A stretch of DNA of 64,000 nucleotides from Obelidium mucronatum (taxonomy: Eukaryota > Chytridiomycota > Chytridiomycetes > Chytridiales > Chytriomycetaceae), in contig JAIVFH010000031.1 of assembly GCA_025765595.1 (NCBI GenBank), positions 186,001-250,000 of the forward strand, in the 5' to 3' direction. Within the stretch, counting starts at the first letter, position 1, and the number at the start of each line of letters is the position of its first letter. Below the pieces are notes generated by a model. The model saw only the letters and a list, made by a program, of their open reading frames with translations, was not told where the DNA came from and did no database searches. A program made the position numbers and the translations under genes. Below, one piece after another: positions 12,513-25,947 of the stretch.

Positions 12513-13105
12513 AAAATTGATTCTCTTTTCCAGCAACCCGATCGACGCATAAGCACAGTCACGACCATGATCATCATCATGGTGAGGAAGAACATTCTCA
12601 TGATCGCGATGACATCAAAAAGGAAGATGTGAAGGAAGAGGGAGGTGTTCAAGGCGAGAGTGAGAGTGGTGTTAGTGGTGGGGGCGGTCACACTGCTGAC
12701 GACGGAGGCAGTGACACCGAGTTCGAAGAGGTTGTGACTGAATTCTTTAAACAGCAGTTTGGAGAACAAGGGGTTGTGTTGGAGAGTGAACGTAAACCCG
12801 ATTGCATGGATGAATCATCATCAGACGCTGCGGCATCTTTTGGACAAAAACGAAGGTCGTGGAAAGTCAAGATTGATAATGATGTTGCTGGGATTGTGTT
12901 GGAGCGCGGGAAAGCTCCTGTAAGTGTTTCTTCCGCTATTTTTTTTTTCTTCATTTATTTATCTTGTTTATCATATTGCCCACTACTCTTTTAGGTTATT
13001 GAATCAACTTCTGATGAATTGCAACGTCGTGTATCTGGTATTGCAAGCAGAATCAAAAAGACAATGGACCCCATTTCTAAAACTTGGGCGCCACCCACAG
13101 ATTGA
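9903..13105 (+). CDS. YSH1: CPSF73/Ysh1, pre-mRNA 3'-end endonuclease
   Basis: Eleven exons (9903-9959, 10021-10116, 10184-10281, 10339-10384, 10448-10732, 10996-11457, 11524-11916, 11973-12221, 12307-12448, 12534-12919, 12995-13105) total 774 residues. The metallo-beta-lactamase core has [10 protein letters not shown], the HFHIDH zinc motif, GDYSREEDRH and ESTYG. The beta-CASP domain has [13 protein letters not shown] and MASPGMLQ. The later motif [12 protein letters not shown] gives further metal ligands. The protein cuts pre-mRNA at the poly(A) site within CPF/CPSF. A His/Asp/Glu-rich linker (from 12534, with HDHDHHH) precedes the C-terminal domain. Intron 9 carries 40 consecutive T. The gene is divergent from VPS26, with 48 bp between starts. 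Confidence 0.94.
12471..12510 (+). repeat. T40 homopolymer in YSH1 intron 9
   Basis: Forty consecutive T lie just upstream of the acceptor TTTTCCAG. It is on the sense strand, so it can serve as an exaggerated polypyrimidine tract. Length may vary by assembly error or by strain. Confidence 0.9.
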
Positions 13106-13384
13106 TGGCAGTGAAAATAAAAATATTATCTAGCTTATGTGTTTTGCTATTCGGCAGTTCCTTCAACAAAGACTTGTACTATTGTTTGTTCTTGATGAAT
13201 GAATCGTTGTTTGAGATTTACATACCAACAAGAATGTTGAACAATCGACTATTCTTCATCCAAAAAAGACATCACAAAGAAAGCATTTTACAAAATAGCT
13301 CTAAATCTCTTGCTCAATTCTTTATAATTCTGATAATTCTAAGCCCACATCGACAGTTTTACAATTCAAGAACCAGAAAGCTAT

Positions 13385-16230
13385 ATGATTGCAATTGCCA
13401 TGTTTCTCATGTTAATAAGCGCAGTAGTTCTCGCGTATACAATTGGAAAGGTTGTCAACTTTATCATCAATTCATCAGCTATTGATGAAAGAATGAAACC
13501 AAGTGGCAAGCATGCCAAGAAATCTGTTACTGAATGGACTAATACCGCGACCATTGCCACCGCTGCACACGATCAAGACAATGAAAATAATTTTGGCGAA
13601 GAGGACTTTGCTGATGATGAAGAAGTTGGTGGTTTCGTCCATGAAGATGAGGAGGAAGAGGAAAACAATCACAATGTCCACAATGAGCCACAACAAGCTA
13701 TTCCACCGCTTATCGCCTTGGCTCAGCCTCCAGCTCCTGCACCATTACTGAGACGCGATTCTGGGCAAAGCGATGACCATGACATGAACTGCTTGCATTT
13801 CTTCGCGTATGCTTCATTTAATTATATTTTCCCTGCCCGACACCACTAATTTTTCGCGATATAAATCAGGTTAAACAACGAACATATTGAACATATTACG
13901 CAACTGATTGAAACGGAGCACGCCACCAAACGCCAATTTGACCAGCGCCGAACATCGCACCGCCTGCACTTGCAAAACATGAGTATGGGTATGCATTCTA
14001 GCTCGATCATTCCAGGAAAAGTCAGTTATCCATTAGCGAGAAAGCAGTTTACACACACACATACAGAGGTTACCACCAGCAGCTCATCAACAACAGGTTC
14101 CATAGATACTACCACTGTATCAACTGTCACAAGATCCCTACTTGCTCCAATGATTCAATCCCCACTAACACCACCAGTAAGGTCCTCGCAGTTGGATATT
14201 AATGCCCGTGTCAAGTTCCATTGTTTGTCGCCACTTCATTTTGCCGCCATGAACTCATCCCCTGATTTTATTTCCACCTTGATTCGAAATGGAGCCAATA
14301 TTAACTCTACGGATATGCATTGCCGTACACCACTTCGGGTAAATATTTTCCCTACAAGCCAGTAATTTTTGGAAAATACCCGATTGAAACCAATATATTA
14401 TTTTTTTAAGCTTGCAACAAACACCCGACGAGCTGAAATCGTCCGCCATCTTCTGAGCTATTCTGAATGTGTTGACCTACCAGATTCCGAAGGAACCACT
14501 GCACTTCGAAGCGCTGTATTCCGCAGTGACGTGGAAATGGTCCGTGTGTTTCTCCAAACGCGGTCTCGACTCGCTCATATGCCTTTGGAAGGCGGTAGTG
14601 ATGGTTCCGATGGCGACAAAAGCAGTGGTATTCATGCTTTGCATGTTTGTGCAAGCTTTGGAAATTTGGAGATGATAAATATGCTTGTACATGAGATTGG
14701 AGTGGATGTGGATGCAAGAGACACGCTTGGACGAACTCCATTGATGTATGCTGCTACAAAAGGAAAGTGGCAGGCAGTACAGTATTTGTTGAGTATTTCG
14801 AATAGCGATACATCGGTCGTGGATCATTTGGCCGCCCCAGCTTTAAATTCTGTGTTTGAACGTAGCGACGAAAGTATCGTTACACTGGTCGGGGAAGATG
14901 AACTCAATGGAGCCGTGTCAGGAGATAAATTGCGTAAATCCAAATTAAAGGATTCTGATCCAAATGCCCAAGACGGTCACGGAGTATGTATTTTTTTTTG
15001 AAGTGGATCATTTCCTCATCTAAGAGTTATCAAAAACAGTGGACTGCTTTGCATTACGCTGCAGTGGCTACAAAAGCCGAACCGCTCAAAACAATTGAGG
15101 TTCTGATATCTCGAGGAGCCATTGTTGATGCCAAAGAATTTCGTTACGCTTTGACTCCACTGCATATGGCAGCCAAATCCGGCCATGTTCAAATTTTGAA
15201 GTTGTTGATTGAAAAGGGTGCCAACCCAAATCACCGAACCACTGATAACAGAACTTGCTTATGTTTTGCTGCGTATGGATCACATTTGGATTGCATAAGG
15301 GCGCTTATATCAAGCAATCCTGATGTCATCAGACCTACAATTTCACGCAAGAAACGAGACATGGGATTCATTGAGACGGTTGCGCGGATACTGTTAGATG
15401 TACCATTTATGATTGCCAGATTTGTTTGGTCTATCACATTTGGATTCAGGCCATCGATTCAATTTGACGCCGCCCTTTACGAGTTTACTCCTGCCTCAAA
15501 CACATTATCTCCTCTTCATCTTGCAATTCGCGCCAAGGAACAATCACAAGAGGTCATTGATATGTGTAAGTTGAATTGTTTTTAACCTTCTTGAATATTG
15601 AATGTGCATTTATTTTGTAGTGCTGGACGCTGGAGCTGATATCAACGCAGGCATTCCAATTGAAGTCGGATCTGAATGGTTTTCACTTTCCAAGCGCCTT
15701 CTCAAGAAAATAATATTTACTGGCCAAAGTAGCTGCAACATAGAAACAGAAGACGACGATGATAAAATCTTTTATGTAAATCCGGTTTGCTTTGCCCTTG
15801 CTTTTGGAAATCCAGATGTCGCCGTGAAACTCTTGAAACACCGCACGCAGACTTGTTTGGCTAGTATTCTGCAAGGAATGACAATTTTGATTTTATCAGT
15901 CTTTCAAATGCGATTCGACTGTGTTTGGAGAATTCTGTTCAAAACCCCTTCCGGAATTTTCTTGGTTATGCTGTTTAGTGCGCTGTCGGTATTCAGTGTG
16001 TTTCATATCTTGACACCACGGGTCGATATGAACTTGCTGAAAAGCGTTTGGAGCTCTTGTGGGGGGCCACAGAATTGCACCCTCTCATGCAAACAGCACT
16101 TGCTTTCGAGAGAATGCTGTGCTGTTTCAACGAGTCTGCCGTTCTCAGACCCTTTCAGCTCAGGAGCTGGAAAGTGTTGGAGTGGGTTCTTGGGAAGGTG
16201 GTCGGAGAAGTGATGTTTCAAATTGATTGA
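13385..16230 (+). CDS. Ankyrin-repeat protein with N-terminal membrane anchor; 3' reading frame disturbed
   Basis: Exons 13385-13806, 13870-14338, 14411-14983, 15040-15565 and 15621 onward join in frame. The protein starts with one hydrophobic segment (IAMFLMLISAVVLAY), then an acidic stretch (DEEEEEENN), then at least seven ankyrin repeats. Examples are SPLHFAAMNS, LHVCASFGNLEMINML, TPLMYAATKGK, TALHYAAVA, TPLHMAAKSGHVQILKLL and SPLHLAIRAK. Around 15840-15870 the frame carrying FALAFGNPDVAVKLLKH ends. Downstream coding character moves to another frame (ADLFG, then GRYELAEKRLELLWG, to a TGA at 16228) containing two TAG codons. Very short introns, assembly errors or gene decay could each explain this. 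The function is unknown. The end of the CDS is uncertain. Confidence 0.65.
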
Positions 16231-16267
16231 ACAACTTGACAAAATAAACTTTCAAAAATTGATTTGG

Positions 16268-17766
<1,499 letters not shown>

Positions 17767-17847
17767 TATTATCTTCTTAAACTTTTTTTCCAGTTGCAAT
17801 AAAACGGCTTTATTGTAGTTAAATATGCGAGAATTAGAAGTTTCTTT

Positions 17848-20800
17848 TTATGCCTTTTTGTTTAATACTGTCAGATCACTAAAGATCACTTCTCGATATC
17901 GCCCCTCTAATTCCTTCATGTATTCCAGAACTTTAACATCCACTCGGAATCCCTTCAAAGCATCGCCAACTTTAGCCCCATCATTCAAGAACATAATCAA
18001 TCCTCCCATTCTTGTTGAATTCAAAATTTGCCGCTCCAAATGTCGCAGTACAGAGATACAATAGTATACTTGGTAATCTACCCCAAATGCTATTGTGTTG
18101 AAAATGTAATTCGCAATTTCGGGGAAATCAAGAACGTTCCAGAAGCACTCCCTAATCCATCGATTTGACAACTAATCATTGTTAGCAATAATATGTGCAT
18201 GGAGGTCAACATACCTGCGAAGGTGTACACCCAGAAAGTGTGAATGCTGAAAATATATGCGGAAGCTCTTCTTCAAGCATTAGTTCTACAAAATAGCTGG
18301 AGCATGAATATGATAGAGGAATGGTGTTGTTGAAGTCCATTGAAATTTGTTTTGATTGCAAACAGCGATGAAGACCCCGAACAGGCCACAACAGGCAGGA
18401 TGCTGAAAAGCATTTGAATTGTTGCAAAAATGATAAGGTGTTTTCGATGGAGCACTCATTCATAATAAACATCGTTGCAGTGAACCTTCAAAATAAAAAC
18501 TCAGTTCGCAATGAACTATGAATGCCCAAGAAACAAACCAATCAAAGCCTGTGAATCGCATTGAGTTCGAAACGGAGGGTTTGGATTGCTTCCCAACCTT
18601 TCCGGAGTGCTGATGTATTGTTGGGTCCAACAGAAAGTTTACACGACGAAGCAAGTCAATGATGTCCCGTTTAGAATTCAACGTTCTATCGGCGGGTAAA
18701 AGTCTCTTCGCATATCTAACAACCATGGAGATGCCAAGATCCACAGCTGCGGAAGCCTAAAATATTCTCCTGTTATTTCAATTTCCTTTCACTTGAAGGG
18801 GATGTGTACATTCAGATCCAGGTGTTTCGGGAAATCAGGTAATTCGTCAGAGTAATCCATTATTAGAGTCCATCCCAACTTTCCGGCTTTCTCCAGCGGC
18901 AAACTTGAGTACATTGAAAGTAGCTTTTGTATTGTTTGGTTCATGATGCGAAGCGGCATCATTGGCATGGATTTGTTAATGGACAAAATGTGTTTCTGAA
19001 CAAACATCATCAGCTTTTGTTACACAGTGGGAAGGCAATCCAACCTGTACAGACTGATAAAACGTTTCTTGGCTCATTGATGAATCCAGTAATGTTTGGC
19101 GCAGCATCAAAACATCCCTGTAAGAGGCTTGTAAGGTATTTTTGGATTAAGAAACTTATTCCCTACTTATTCTCCACATCAATGCAAATTCCATTAAACG
19201 AGGTTGTGTAGCAACTGGGTGCTGGAAATTGAGAGAACATTGTCATTTTTTGACTGACGTATAGTTGTGCATCAATTTGAGGCAGTAAGCGTTCACGTGG
19301 ACCTCCAATAATGTAAGTCGTAGCCAATATCTTGTTTCGCATCATTGAATTTTCGTCAATTACAAACTCTTCGTTTGTATCATGGTCTTCCTCTATTGAT
19401 TGTATTGAATTAAATACAACAAATCGAAGACAAGACACCAACGATTTTCTACGAGCGCTTCTTCTTGCTGTTTTAAAAGAGATTCTTGAAAACGGAATCT
19501 TGACTGAAGCAAAATACAAGAGTCTAAAGATGCGGTGACAAGAGACAACATTCGAAGGCCAATCTTGACTTATTGTTTCAACAAATGATGATCGATCGGA
19601 AAACTACACACCTGTTTACTTTCGTCAAATGTAACCAAAGGATCATTCGTAATCGGTCGATCAGTCAAGAGTAGTTTGTGCATTACATGAATAAACGAGT
19701 TATTCCCTTGCGTGGGTTGACCTTCTTCAAATTCCAAGATAGCTGAAAGTCCCGAAAACGATGACAATGACTTCAGCATACTAGAAACCATTTTACGTGA
19801 ATGATAATCGTCAATTTCGACTTCTGGCTCTCCGAGTGGATTATCTAACAGGAAAGGAACAGCATATTTCAACAAAAACAAACAGAATTGGCAAAGCAAA
19901 TTATGCATACCAAACTCCAGAAGGTCCCACAAATTCTTCAAGTAAGATCCAATAAGTCCAGTTTTGCATAAGGCTTTCATCCCAGGTCCCGTCACAGAAA
20001 CTTGGGACACTAGGACACCATACCCAAACTTTTCACAAGCGCTCACTTGCATCTTTTTCTGGTAACTAAATGATAATAAATGAGACACATCAAAACAAAG
20101 CAAATTCTCACACCGGTGAAACATATGTGCAACACATTGCTCCATGGCTCCAGATTCGTGCAGCAGCAGAACACCTTTCGGAGTACCTGCAAAATTGAGC
20201 AAATTGTCGATTGTCATTGTCTCCCACTCTCGTCGTGAAATCTCAATACTGCCAACTTGGTTCCATTTGTGAAACCACTTTGAATCACCCATATTCTTTG
20301 TCAGCGCTCTATGGAGAGTGTACTTCTGTAGCAGTTGCACACCCTCGCAAGTTCGATAGAGTTGCCGAAGGAAGAAGATAAACGCTCCAAGAACTTGCAA
20401 AGATAGCGTTGGCGATGGTTGAAGAACGCCTTCCAAAGAGTCCACTACGAATTTAATAAGCGTCTGAAGTACTTTTGACTCATTTTTTCTGCTGATTGAA
20501 TCAGAATGTGATTTGGCATTTTCACCGCGCAATATCAGTTTTCGACCCGATTCGGACGATGCAATAGTAGACAGCAAATGAGCAATATTGATTAAGATTC
20601 TTTCATTCACGTTAGCTTGTGTTTGATTTTCAACAACTCTCTTGACTGGATTGATAAGTTCAGAAACTATCTTGTTCTGTAACCTCGATGAATAGCTGCC
20701 ACCAAAAATAAAAAGAGCTGATTTTACCGTGTGAACAAGTTTTGAACTTTCCTCAGTCAAGGTTAAGTCTTGGAGAAGATGGCAGATTATGGTAGATAAA

Positions 20801-23034
20801 TGAAGTGCACCGTACTTTTCGTCTGAGACTGTTTTTGGATCGTCAAAGTTGATTTTGCTTGGTCCTATTCGCCGACATTTGCACATGAGAATAACTTGGA
20901 TTTGTAGAAACATCTCCACGGTGAAGACCACTTTGTCTTTACTATCCCCTGAAATAAATTTCAACACAAAAACAGTACCATTTAAGAAAAACAAACCAAA
21001 TATCTCGGACAGCGCTCCTTCCTTCCATTTTAATCCACCAATATCAAGCGTAACAGGAAAGCAAAGCCGTCCCGCCCTTCCTCGAATGAGTTTCCCCAAC
21101 ACAACCAACACTTGGCAGAAATGCATATATTCCAAATCCCAAGACGAAATAAATCTATCAGCATCCTCTGCAGAATCATCCGATTCGCCCTTGTCTGCAT
21201 CCTCGTTTGCTTCCACATCCATCACGAGAACTTCATCGTTTCCTCCAAGCTTACCCACATTCGAACTCATTGGAAACTTTTCTCCGCTTTCCAGTGGAAT
21301 CGTGCTCAGATACGTCAAGAACGAAGTAACAAGATCGACCGCCAAGTCCGCTTTTCCAATTGAAGCTACACTTTGTGCTCTACCCACACAACTTAACGTC
21401 CATTTTTCGAACCACCCAGCAATCGGATCGAGAACTGATATGATGTGTAAAGCGCCTATCGAGGAAGGGGCTCGTTTGGGTTTTCGAAGTAATCTGTAGG
21501 TTGCATTCAGGCAATTACAAAACATCTGATCAGGAAAGCGAAGCCAACAAGATGGCAACTCCAATTGAAATTGGAGAAGGAGGCGGAACTAAAAGTTTGT
21601 CAGCGTTTCTAGTTTACTCGTTTGTTAAAAAATACAGAGAGAGCACCTTTCGTAAAAGCAGATCAATTCGAGGCTCTGATAGGTTTAATCCGTCGCCCAG
21701 CTTTGGGGCGTTGCCACTCTCGAAAACATTTATCAAGTGTTGGACAAGAATTAGAAATAGCTCCCCTGTCTGAAGGAAATGGTAAATCTATTAGCTTAAC
21801 TATGTTTCAGGAAGCCATCGATTGTGATACCATTGGAGGCGGTGACGATTTGAAAACCTTTGAACACACTCGAAGGCCAATCCCAGATACTCTGTAGATA
21901 AAAAGAGCAGCGTTGTAAAGAAAGAAATGAATGACTTGACGATTTAATTTATACCTGACATCGTGATCTGCCAAACTCAACTCAATTCCCAACTTTGTAT
22001 CAGCCCAAAACTCAGAAGACAGCAAATCCGCAATTGAGAGCAAATTAAATTTCTTCCCAAAAAAAAACATGTATAAGTTGAGATCCGTTTTTGGAAAAGG
22101 TGTTGTATCAAACCTGGGCAGCCGCAACTCGGACATCCAGAGCGTTCTTGCTTTGGAGGTTTGAAATAATAAGTTTTACTTCTTCGACAGGCGGAGACAT
22201 GAATGAAGACGATGTAAGCGATCCCGAACTACTGTCATTGGTTGCATTTGAATGCGTTGAGAACGAATGGTGGTAGTTTTCGTTGAATCCTCCATGAGAC
22301 GAGATTGAATTGTTAAATGGCCGCAAAACCAGATTATGATGTGGATGCTGCTGTTGCTGATGCTGGTGGATATTGGAATGTGGGTGGTGTGAATGCTTGG
22401 GTGGACTATTGGAGTTAGTTGGTTGTGGGGAAGATTCCGTCGTGTTCAAGTTGGCCACGCTTTTCCGAACTTGATCCGCCACCATAGCAACAAGATTCAG
22501 ATACTCTGGTGATGTCATTATGCGGTCAACAATCAAGGGAACTGTGGAATCTGCAGGGTTTTGTTTTGACGTGTTTAGTACCCCACAATATCTTGATCAA
22601 TGCCTGTTCTTACCATGTGAATCCGATGTCAAGCGAGATATTTGATCATCAAGTAGATGGCCCACAGACGCGTCGATCAGCTTTCGAAGGTGTTTGATGA
22701 GGGAATGTTTCTGGCAGAATATGCAAATTTAAACAAAAAGAACAGGCAATCATCTCAAGACATATTAAGATACATGGAAATTCTCGTCTGACTTTTCAAT
22801 TCCCAGGAGAGCTTCGAATTTGTTCAAATCAGACGATGGGTTTGGCTTGGTGTCCCCACCACCATTTGAGATGGACCCGCCCGCAGCTTGGAGAAAATGT
22901 AATATGTCTTCGCAGCTGATTCCTGATAAATTCGGCCTAGAAATTATTGGATCTGGAGGGACTGAATGCGAGGCGGTATCGGTTGGAGTTGGGGTCGGAG
23001 TTGAGGATGGATGGTTCCATTGTTGGTGTAACAT
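17848..23034 (-). CDS. TBC1D32: TBC1D32 / broad-minded orthologue
   Basis: A long multi-exon reverse-strand gene runs from ATG 23034 (MLHQQWNHPS) to TAA 17848. The N-terminal exon ends with SDENFH and continues with helical SLIKHLRKLIDASVGHLL, then a His/Gln-rich insertion near 22330-22400. The largest block (19570-21564) contains FAGTPKGVLLLHESGAMEQC. After a 46 nt intron, YQKKMQVSACEKFGYGVLV and VTGPGMKALCKTGL follow, a signature I recall for broad-minded. The C-terminus is a degenerate TBC fold (WIRECFWNVLDFPEI and FGVDYQVYYCISVLRHL). In animals the protein acts in cilium assembly and Hedgehog signalling with CDK20. A role at the zoospore flagellum is inference. There are about a dozen or more introns, and not every junction was fixed. 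Confidence 0.75.
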
Positions 23035-23107
23035 CAGTTTCTCCTTTTAATAAACAAAAACTTGAAAAGATCAGCTAAGAATAGGAGTTTCATTGTTGAA
23101 AAAGACA

Positions 23108-23809
23108 ATGTCGTCCCTCAACCTCTTGTCTGCAAATGCGTCCGCAGTTTGGTCCACTGATGACGTTCAACAACAATTACCACATGCTGGCACCAGCAGT
23201 CAAACTTTAAAGCGCACCCATTTTCGGCTTTATGTATCTCAATTCAATTTCGCGCACAATGAAACTTGTATCTCTCTGCGACGCGATGCACCTATTTCTC
23301 GGTTACAGCGCGAAATCGCCCAACGACTGCACAACAATTCAATTCTTCCAGAACATGTTGTCGTATTCCTTGAACAAGCACATTGTAGTTTACAGCCCAC
23401 ATTAACGGACCCATCGATTCCTTCTCCGACTTTCGACAGTATCATAGCCAACCCTGAATGGACCCTGGATCAATGCTTCCAAGAGTCTCAAATTGTTGCT
23501 TCTCCATTGCGAGCTGCGAAAAAAATTAAGAGTGGCAGCATGATGATGCTGACTACTACAAGTTCAAAAATTCGATCTAAAAGTACGAGTTTATTCCTGT
23601 CGGAATCCACAACAAAACTATCCATGTCCTCAAACATGGCTTTAAATAACCCCAAAGTGGATGAAAGCGGTATTGAAGTTCTCTATGATGTATGGCCGTA
23701 TTCACAAGTTGTCGATTTGTCAAAATATGTTCAAAAGTTTTATCCAAGGGCTACAAGAGGATACACTGTCGATCGTTCTTGTTCAATTTTAATGATGGAC
23801 AAATCATGA
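23108..23809 (+). CDS. Uncharacterised 233-residue protein
   Basis: A single-exon ORF from ATG 23108 to TGA 23809, divergent from TBC1D32 with 73 bp between starts. I do not recognise the family. The N-terminal third (TLKRTHFRLYVSQFNF, ETCISLRRDAPISRLQREIA) could be a small ubiquitin-like or RBD-like fold. The middle is Ser/Thr/Lys-rich, and the end has LYDVWPYSQVVDLSKYVQKFYPR. No signal peptide or membrane segment is visible. Codon use resembles its neighbours. The shared upstream region with TBC1D32 leaves a flagellar role open, but nothing in the protein shows it. Confidence 0.7.
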   Translation: MSSLNLLSANASAVWSTDDVQQQLPHAGTSSQTLKRTHFRLYVSQFNFAHNETCISLRRDAPISRLQREIAQRLHNNSILPEHVVVFLEQAHCSLQPTLTDPSIPSPTFDSIIANPEWTLDQCFQESQIVASPLRAAKKIKSGSMMMLTTTSSKIRSKSTSLFLSESTTKLSMSSNMALNNPKVDESGIEVLYDVWPYSQVVDLSKYVQKFYPRATRGYTVDRSCSILMMDKS

Positions 23810-23850
23810 TTATTTCTCGGTTTACTCTCTTTTTTTATTTTTAAAAATCG

Positions 23851-25831
23851 CTACAAACTCTTCCCAAAAAACCAATCCAACACGACTTGGTGAGCCTTGA
23901 TTGACCCAAGAAAATAGCAAACAATCGCAAAGAAAATGACAAGGTAATGATCCGTCCCCAAACCGTAAACGAATCGTTCCAAAAAGTGCGTTTTCCTGCA
24001 CAAGACCTCATAGTCTCCAACCCTGGTGACTTCTTTCCCATTAACAACAAACTTGGCACCACCCAACGACGGAGAAACAGGTCCAACAACCAAATTTCCC
24101 AAACTAGCAGCGTTTCCAGGTTCCACGATCCGGCATCGTGCAATATAATGGGGTCGGCCTTCCACATCGCAACCACCAACAAGCGCTTTCGTTGGAACAG
24201 CACCCATAAGTAGTTTCCCACTTTGAACCCATTCAAAGTCGGTGGTTTCGTTTGTACTCAGTGATAGGATTTCGTGATCATAGGAGATGGAAAGACCTAT
24301 GCCTTCCCACCCGACCTTCATCACGCCGGATCCATCAGTATACCCGATTTGCAACGCTTTTCCGACAAGCGCTCTTGAAATGTAAATCGGTTTCCCATCA
24401 TGAGTGTGCCCACTGGGTGATGCAGATGGAGGGATCGTTCCATTCTGAATTCGTTCCCAGTGTTCGCTTGTGATTTTGAGGTAAGGAAATGCAGTTTTTT
24501 GGAGCTCTGGCCTTTTTTTTTACAGACAAAAGTAAGGGGGAGGGGGATGAGGTGAGTGCGGATTGAGAAAGAGTGTGATTGATTGCAAGAAAAAAAAAAA
24601 AAAAAAGAGAGAAAATTTTTCTAGAACAATTTTTCACTGTGGGGGAGGGCCGGAAAACACTCAACTCAACTTCTCGAACCAACCGCCCATTGCCATCCTT
24701 TTCCAAGTCAAATAGGATTTTTCCAGAAAGCTTAATATAGACAACGTGACTTGAATCTCCCTTCAATACGTCCATTACTTCCAAATCGAGAGGAGTGAAT
24801 TCAGTGAAATGCATTAACCGCCTGTTGTTTTTCGGTGGTCTTGATTCGCAAAATCCTTGGACGCCCAGTTGCATATATATTTTGGCAACCATTTCTGAAC
24901 AAAATATTTCCTGTTGGGGGTACATTTTAAAAATCGAAAGTCCCTGCCAAAACAAGACAAAAACAAAGAAAAAAGAAATTGGAAGTAAACCTTGCTCGGT
25001 GCCAAAAGTCCACTGGTCCCAGGAATCGATTTCAACAAAGTCTCTACTCTCTGTCGGAAACTAGTCAAGGCGGCATACAAATCCACACTGGCAGCTGCAA
25101 ACTGCGGTAACGGATTCAACGGATAACTCCAATCCTGATGCGATTTGTAAAAGGAAAGCATCCATTCTCTCGTTTTTTCAATTCCTTCGGGGCTCAAGAG
25201 ACGCGATTGCTCTTTGGGATCAAGCTTGAATACTGCCACATCAGCTGCAACCTGTAAATAAGGAATAGAAAGAGGAAGGAGTGGGGGGGGGGGGGGGGGG
25301 GTATTTGTGTGAGGATTAAACAAGGATGCGACGAAAATTCTTGGCACCTCTTCAATCACAGGCAAAAGCTCTCGAATTTGAGGACCGATATGAAATCCAC
25401 GTTTCGGATCAATCTCATGATCCACACACATGACGCTACTATATTGATAACCCAGAATTCTCCCACACAAGATTGATTCGAAAATGTATAGTTTGCCTTC
25501 TTCCAAGCACGGAAGAGGTAGAACATTCTTGTCGACAAGGATTCCTAAAGTACTTTTAAAGCCAGTTTTTTTTTTTGACATGATCTTTTTTTTTACCAGC
25601 ATGAGTCCACGTTTCGCGAAATCTCTGATCTGGTTTGAGAACAGGAACGACAAATACACTTTCGACTTTTGAAATGAAGGCGGAGACTGGTTCACGCCCG
25701 TTGAAACTGTTTCCAATGTTTCAGTGACATCAGATACTGATTGGGTGTGCCGTCCGAAGCAATAGATGGCGGCTGGATGCTTACAGGATCGTATCGAGTG
25801 CTTCAATACGAGTTGATTGCGTTTGAGCCAT
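23851..25831 (-). CDS. Permuted papain-like amidase domain fused to a DM9-type domain, with C-terminal membrane anchor
   Basis: Exons 25831-25785, 25706-25597, 25544-25348, 25251-24991, 24943 to about 24653, and about 24508-23851 join in frame. The first half resembles the YiiX/C92 group of NlpC/P60-like hydrolases. WTHAGILVDK gives the His, the middle has LYIFES, and the late FCSEMVAKIY gives a Cys typical of permuted enzymes. The second half has DM9-like segments: GKPIYISRALVGKALQIGY, then PTKALVGGCDVEGRPHYIARCR. A hydrophobic segment (HYLVIFFAIVCYFLG) near the end suggests tail anchoring. Substrate and role are unknown; family members cut amide bonds in lipids, proteins or peptidoglycan. 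Intron 3 carries a run of 19 G on the plus strand (C on the sense strand). The junction between the last two exons is approximate. Confidence 0.65.
25283..25301 (-). repeat. G19 run (C19 on the sense strand) in intron 3 of the amidase/DM9 gene
   Basis: Nineteen G on the plus strand lie within intron 25252-25347, upstream of its acceptor on the minus strand. A pyrimidine run on the sense strand fits a polypyrimidine tract. Confidence 0.85.
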
Positions 25832-25947
25832 TTCTGCTGTTTGGTTGGTGGTTTTGGTTGTGTTCTGTTTTTGATTTGTCAAATAATTTATTTATAGAAA
25901 TAATATTATTTTTGTTATTACAAAACAACAACAAATCCAAAAAAAAA

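Noticed and set aside
15860..16000. Reassignment of TAG as a sense codon
   Set aside because: VPS26, TVP18 and the amidase/DM9 gene end normally at TAG, and no conserved gene has an internal TAG.
20849..21499. 216-residue plus-strand ORF inside TBC1D32
   Set aside because: Antisense shadow of the conserved 664-residue block; no domain-like pattern.
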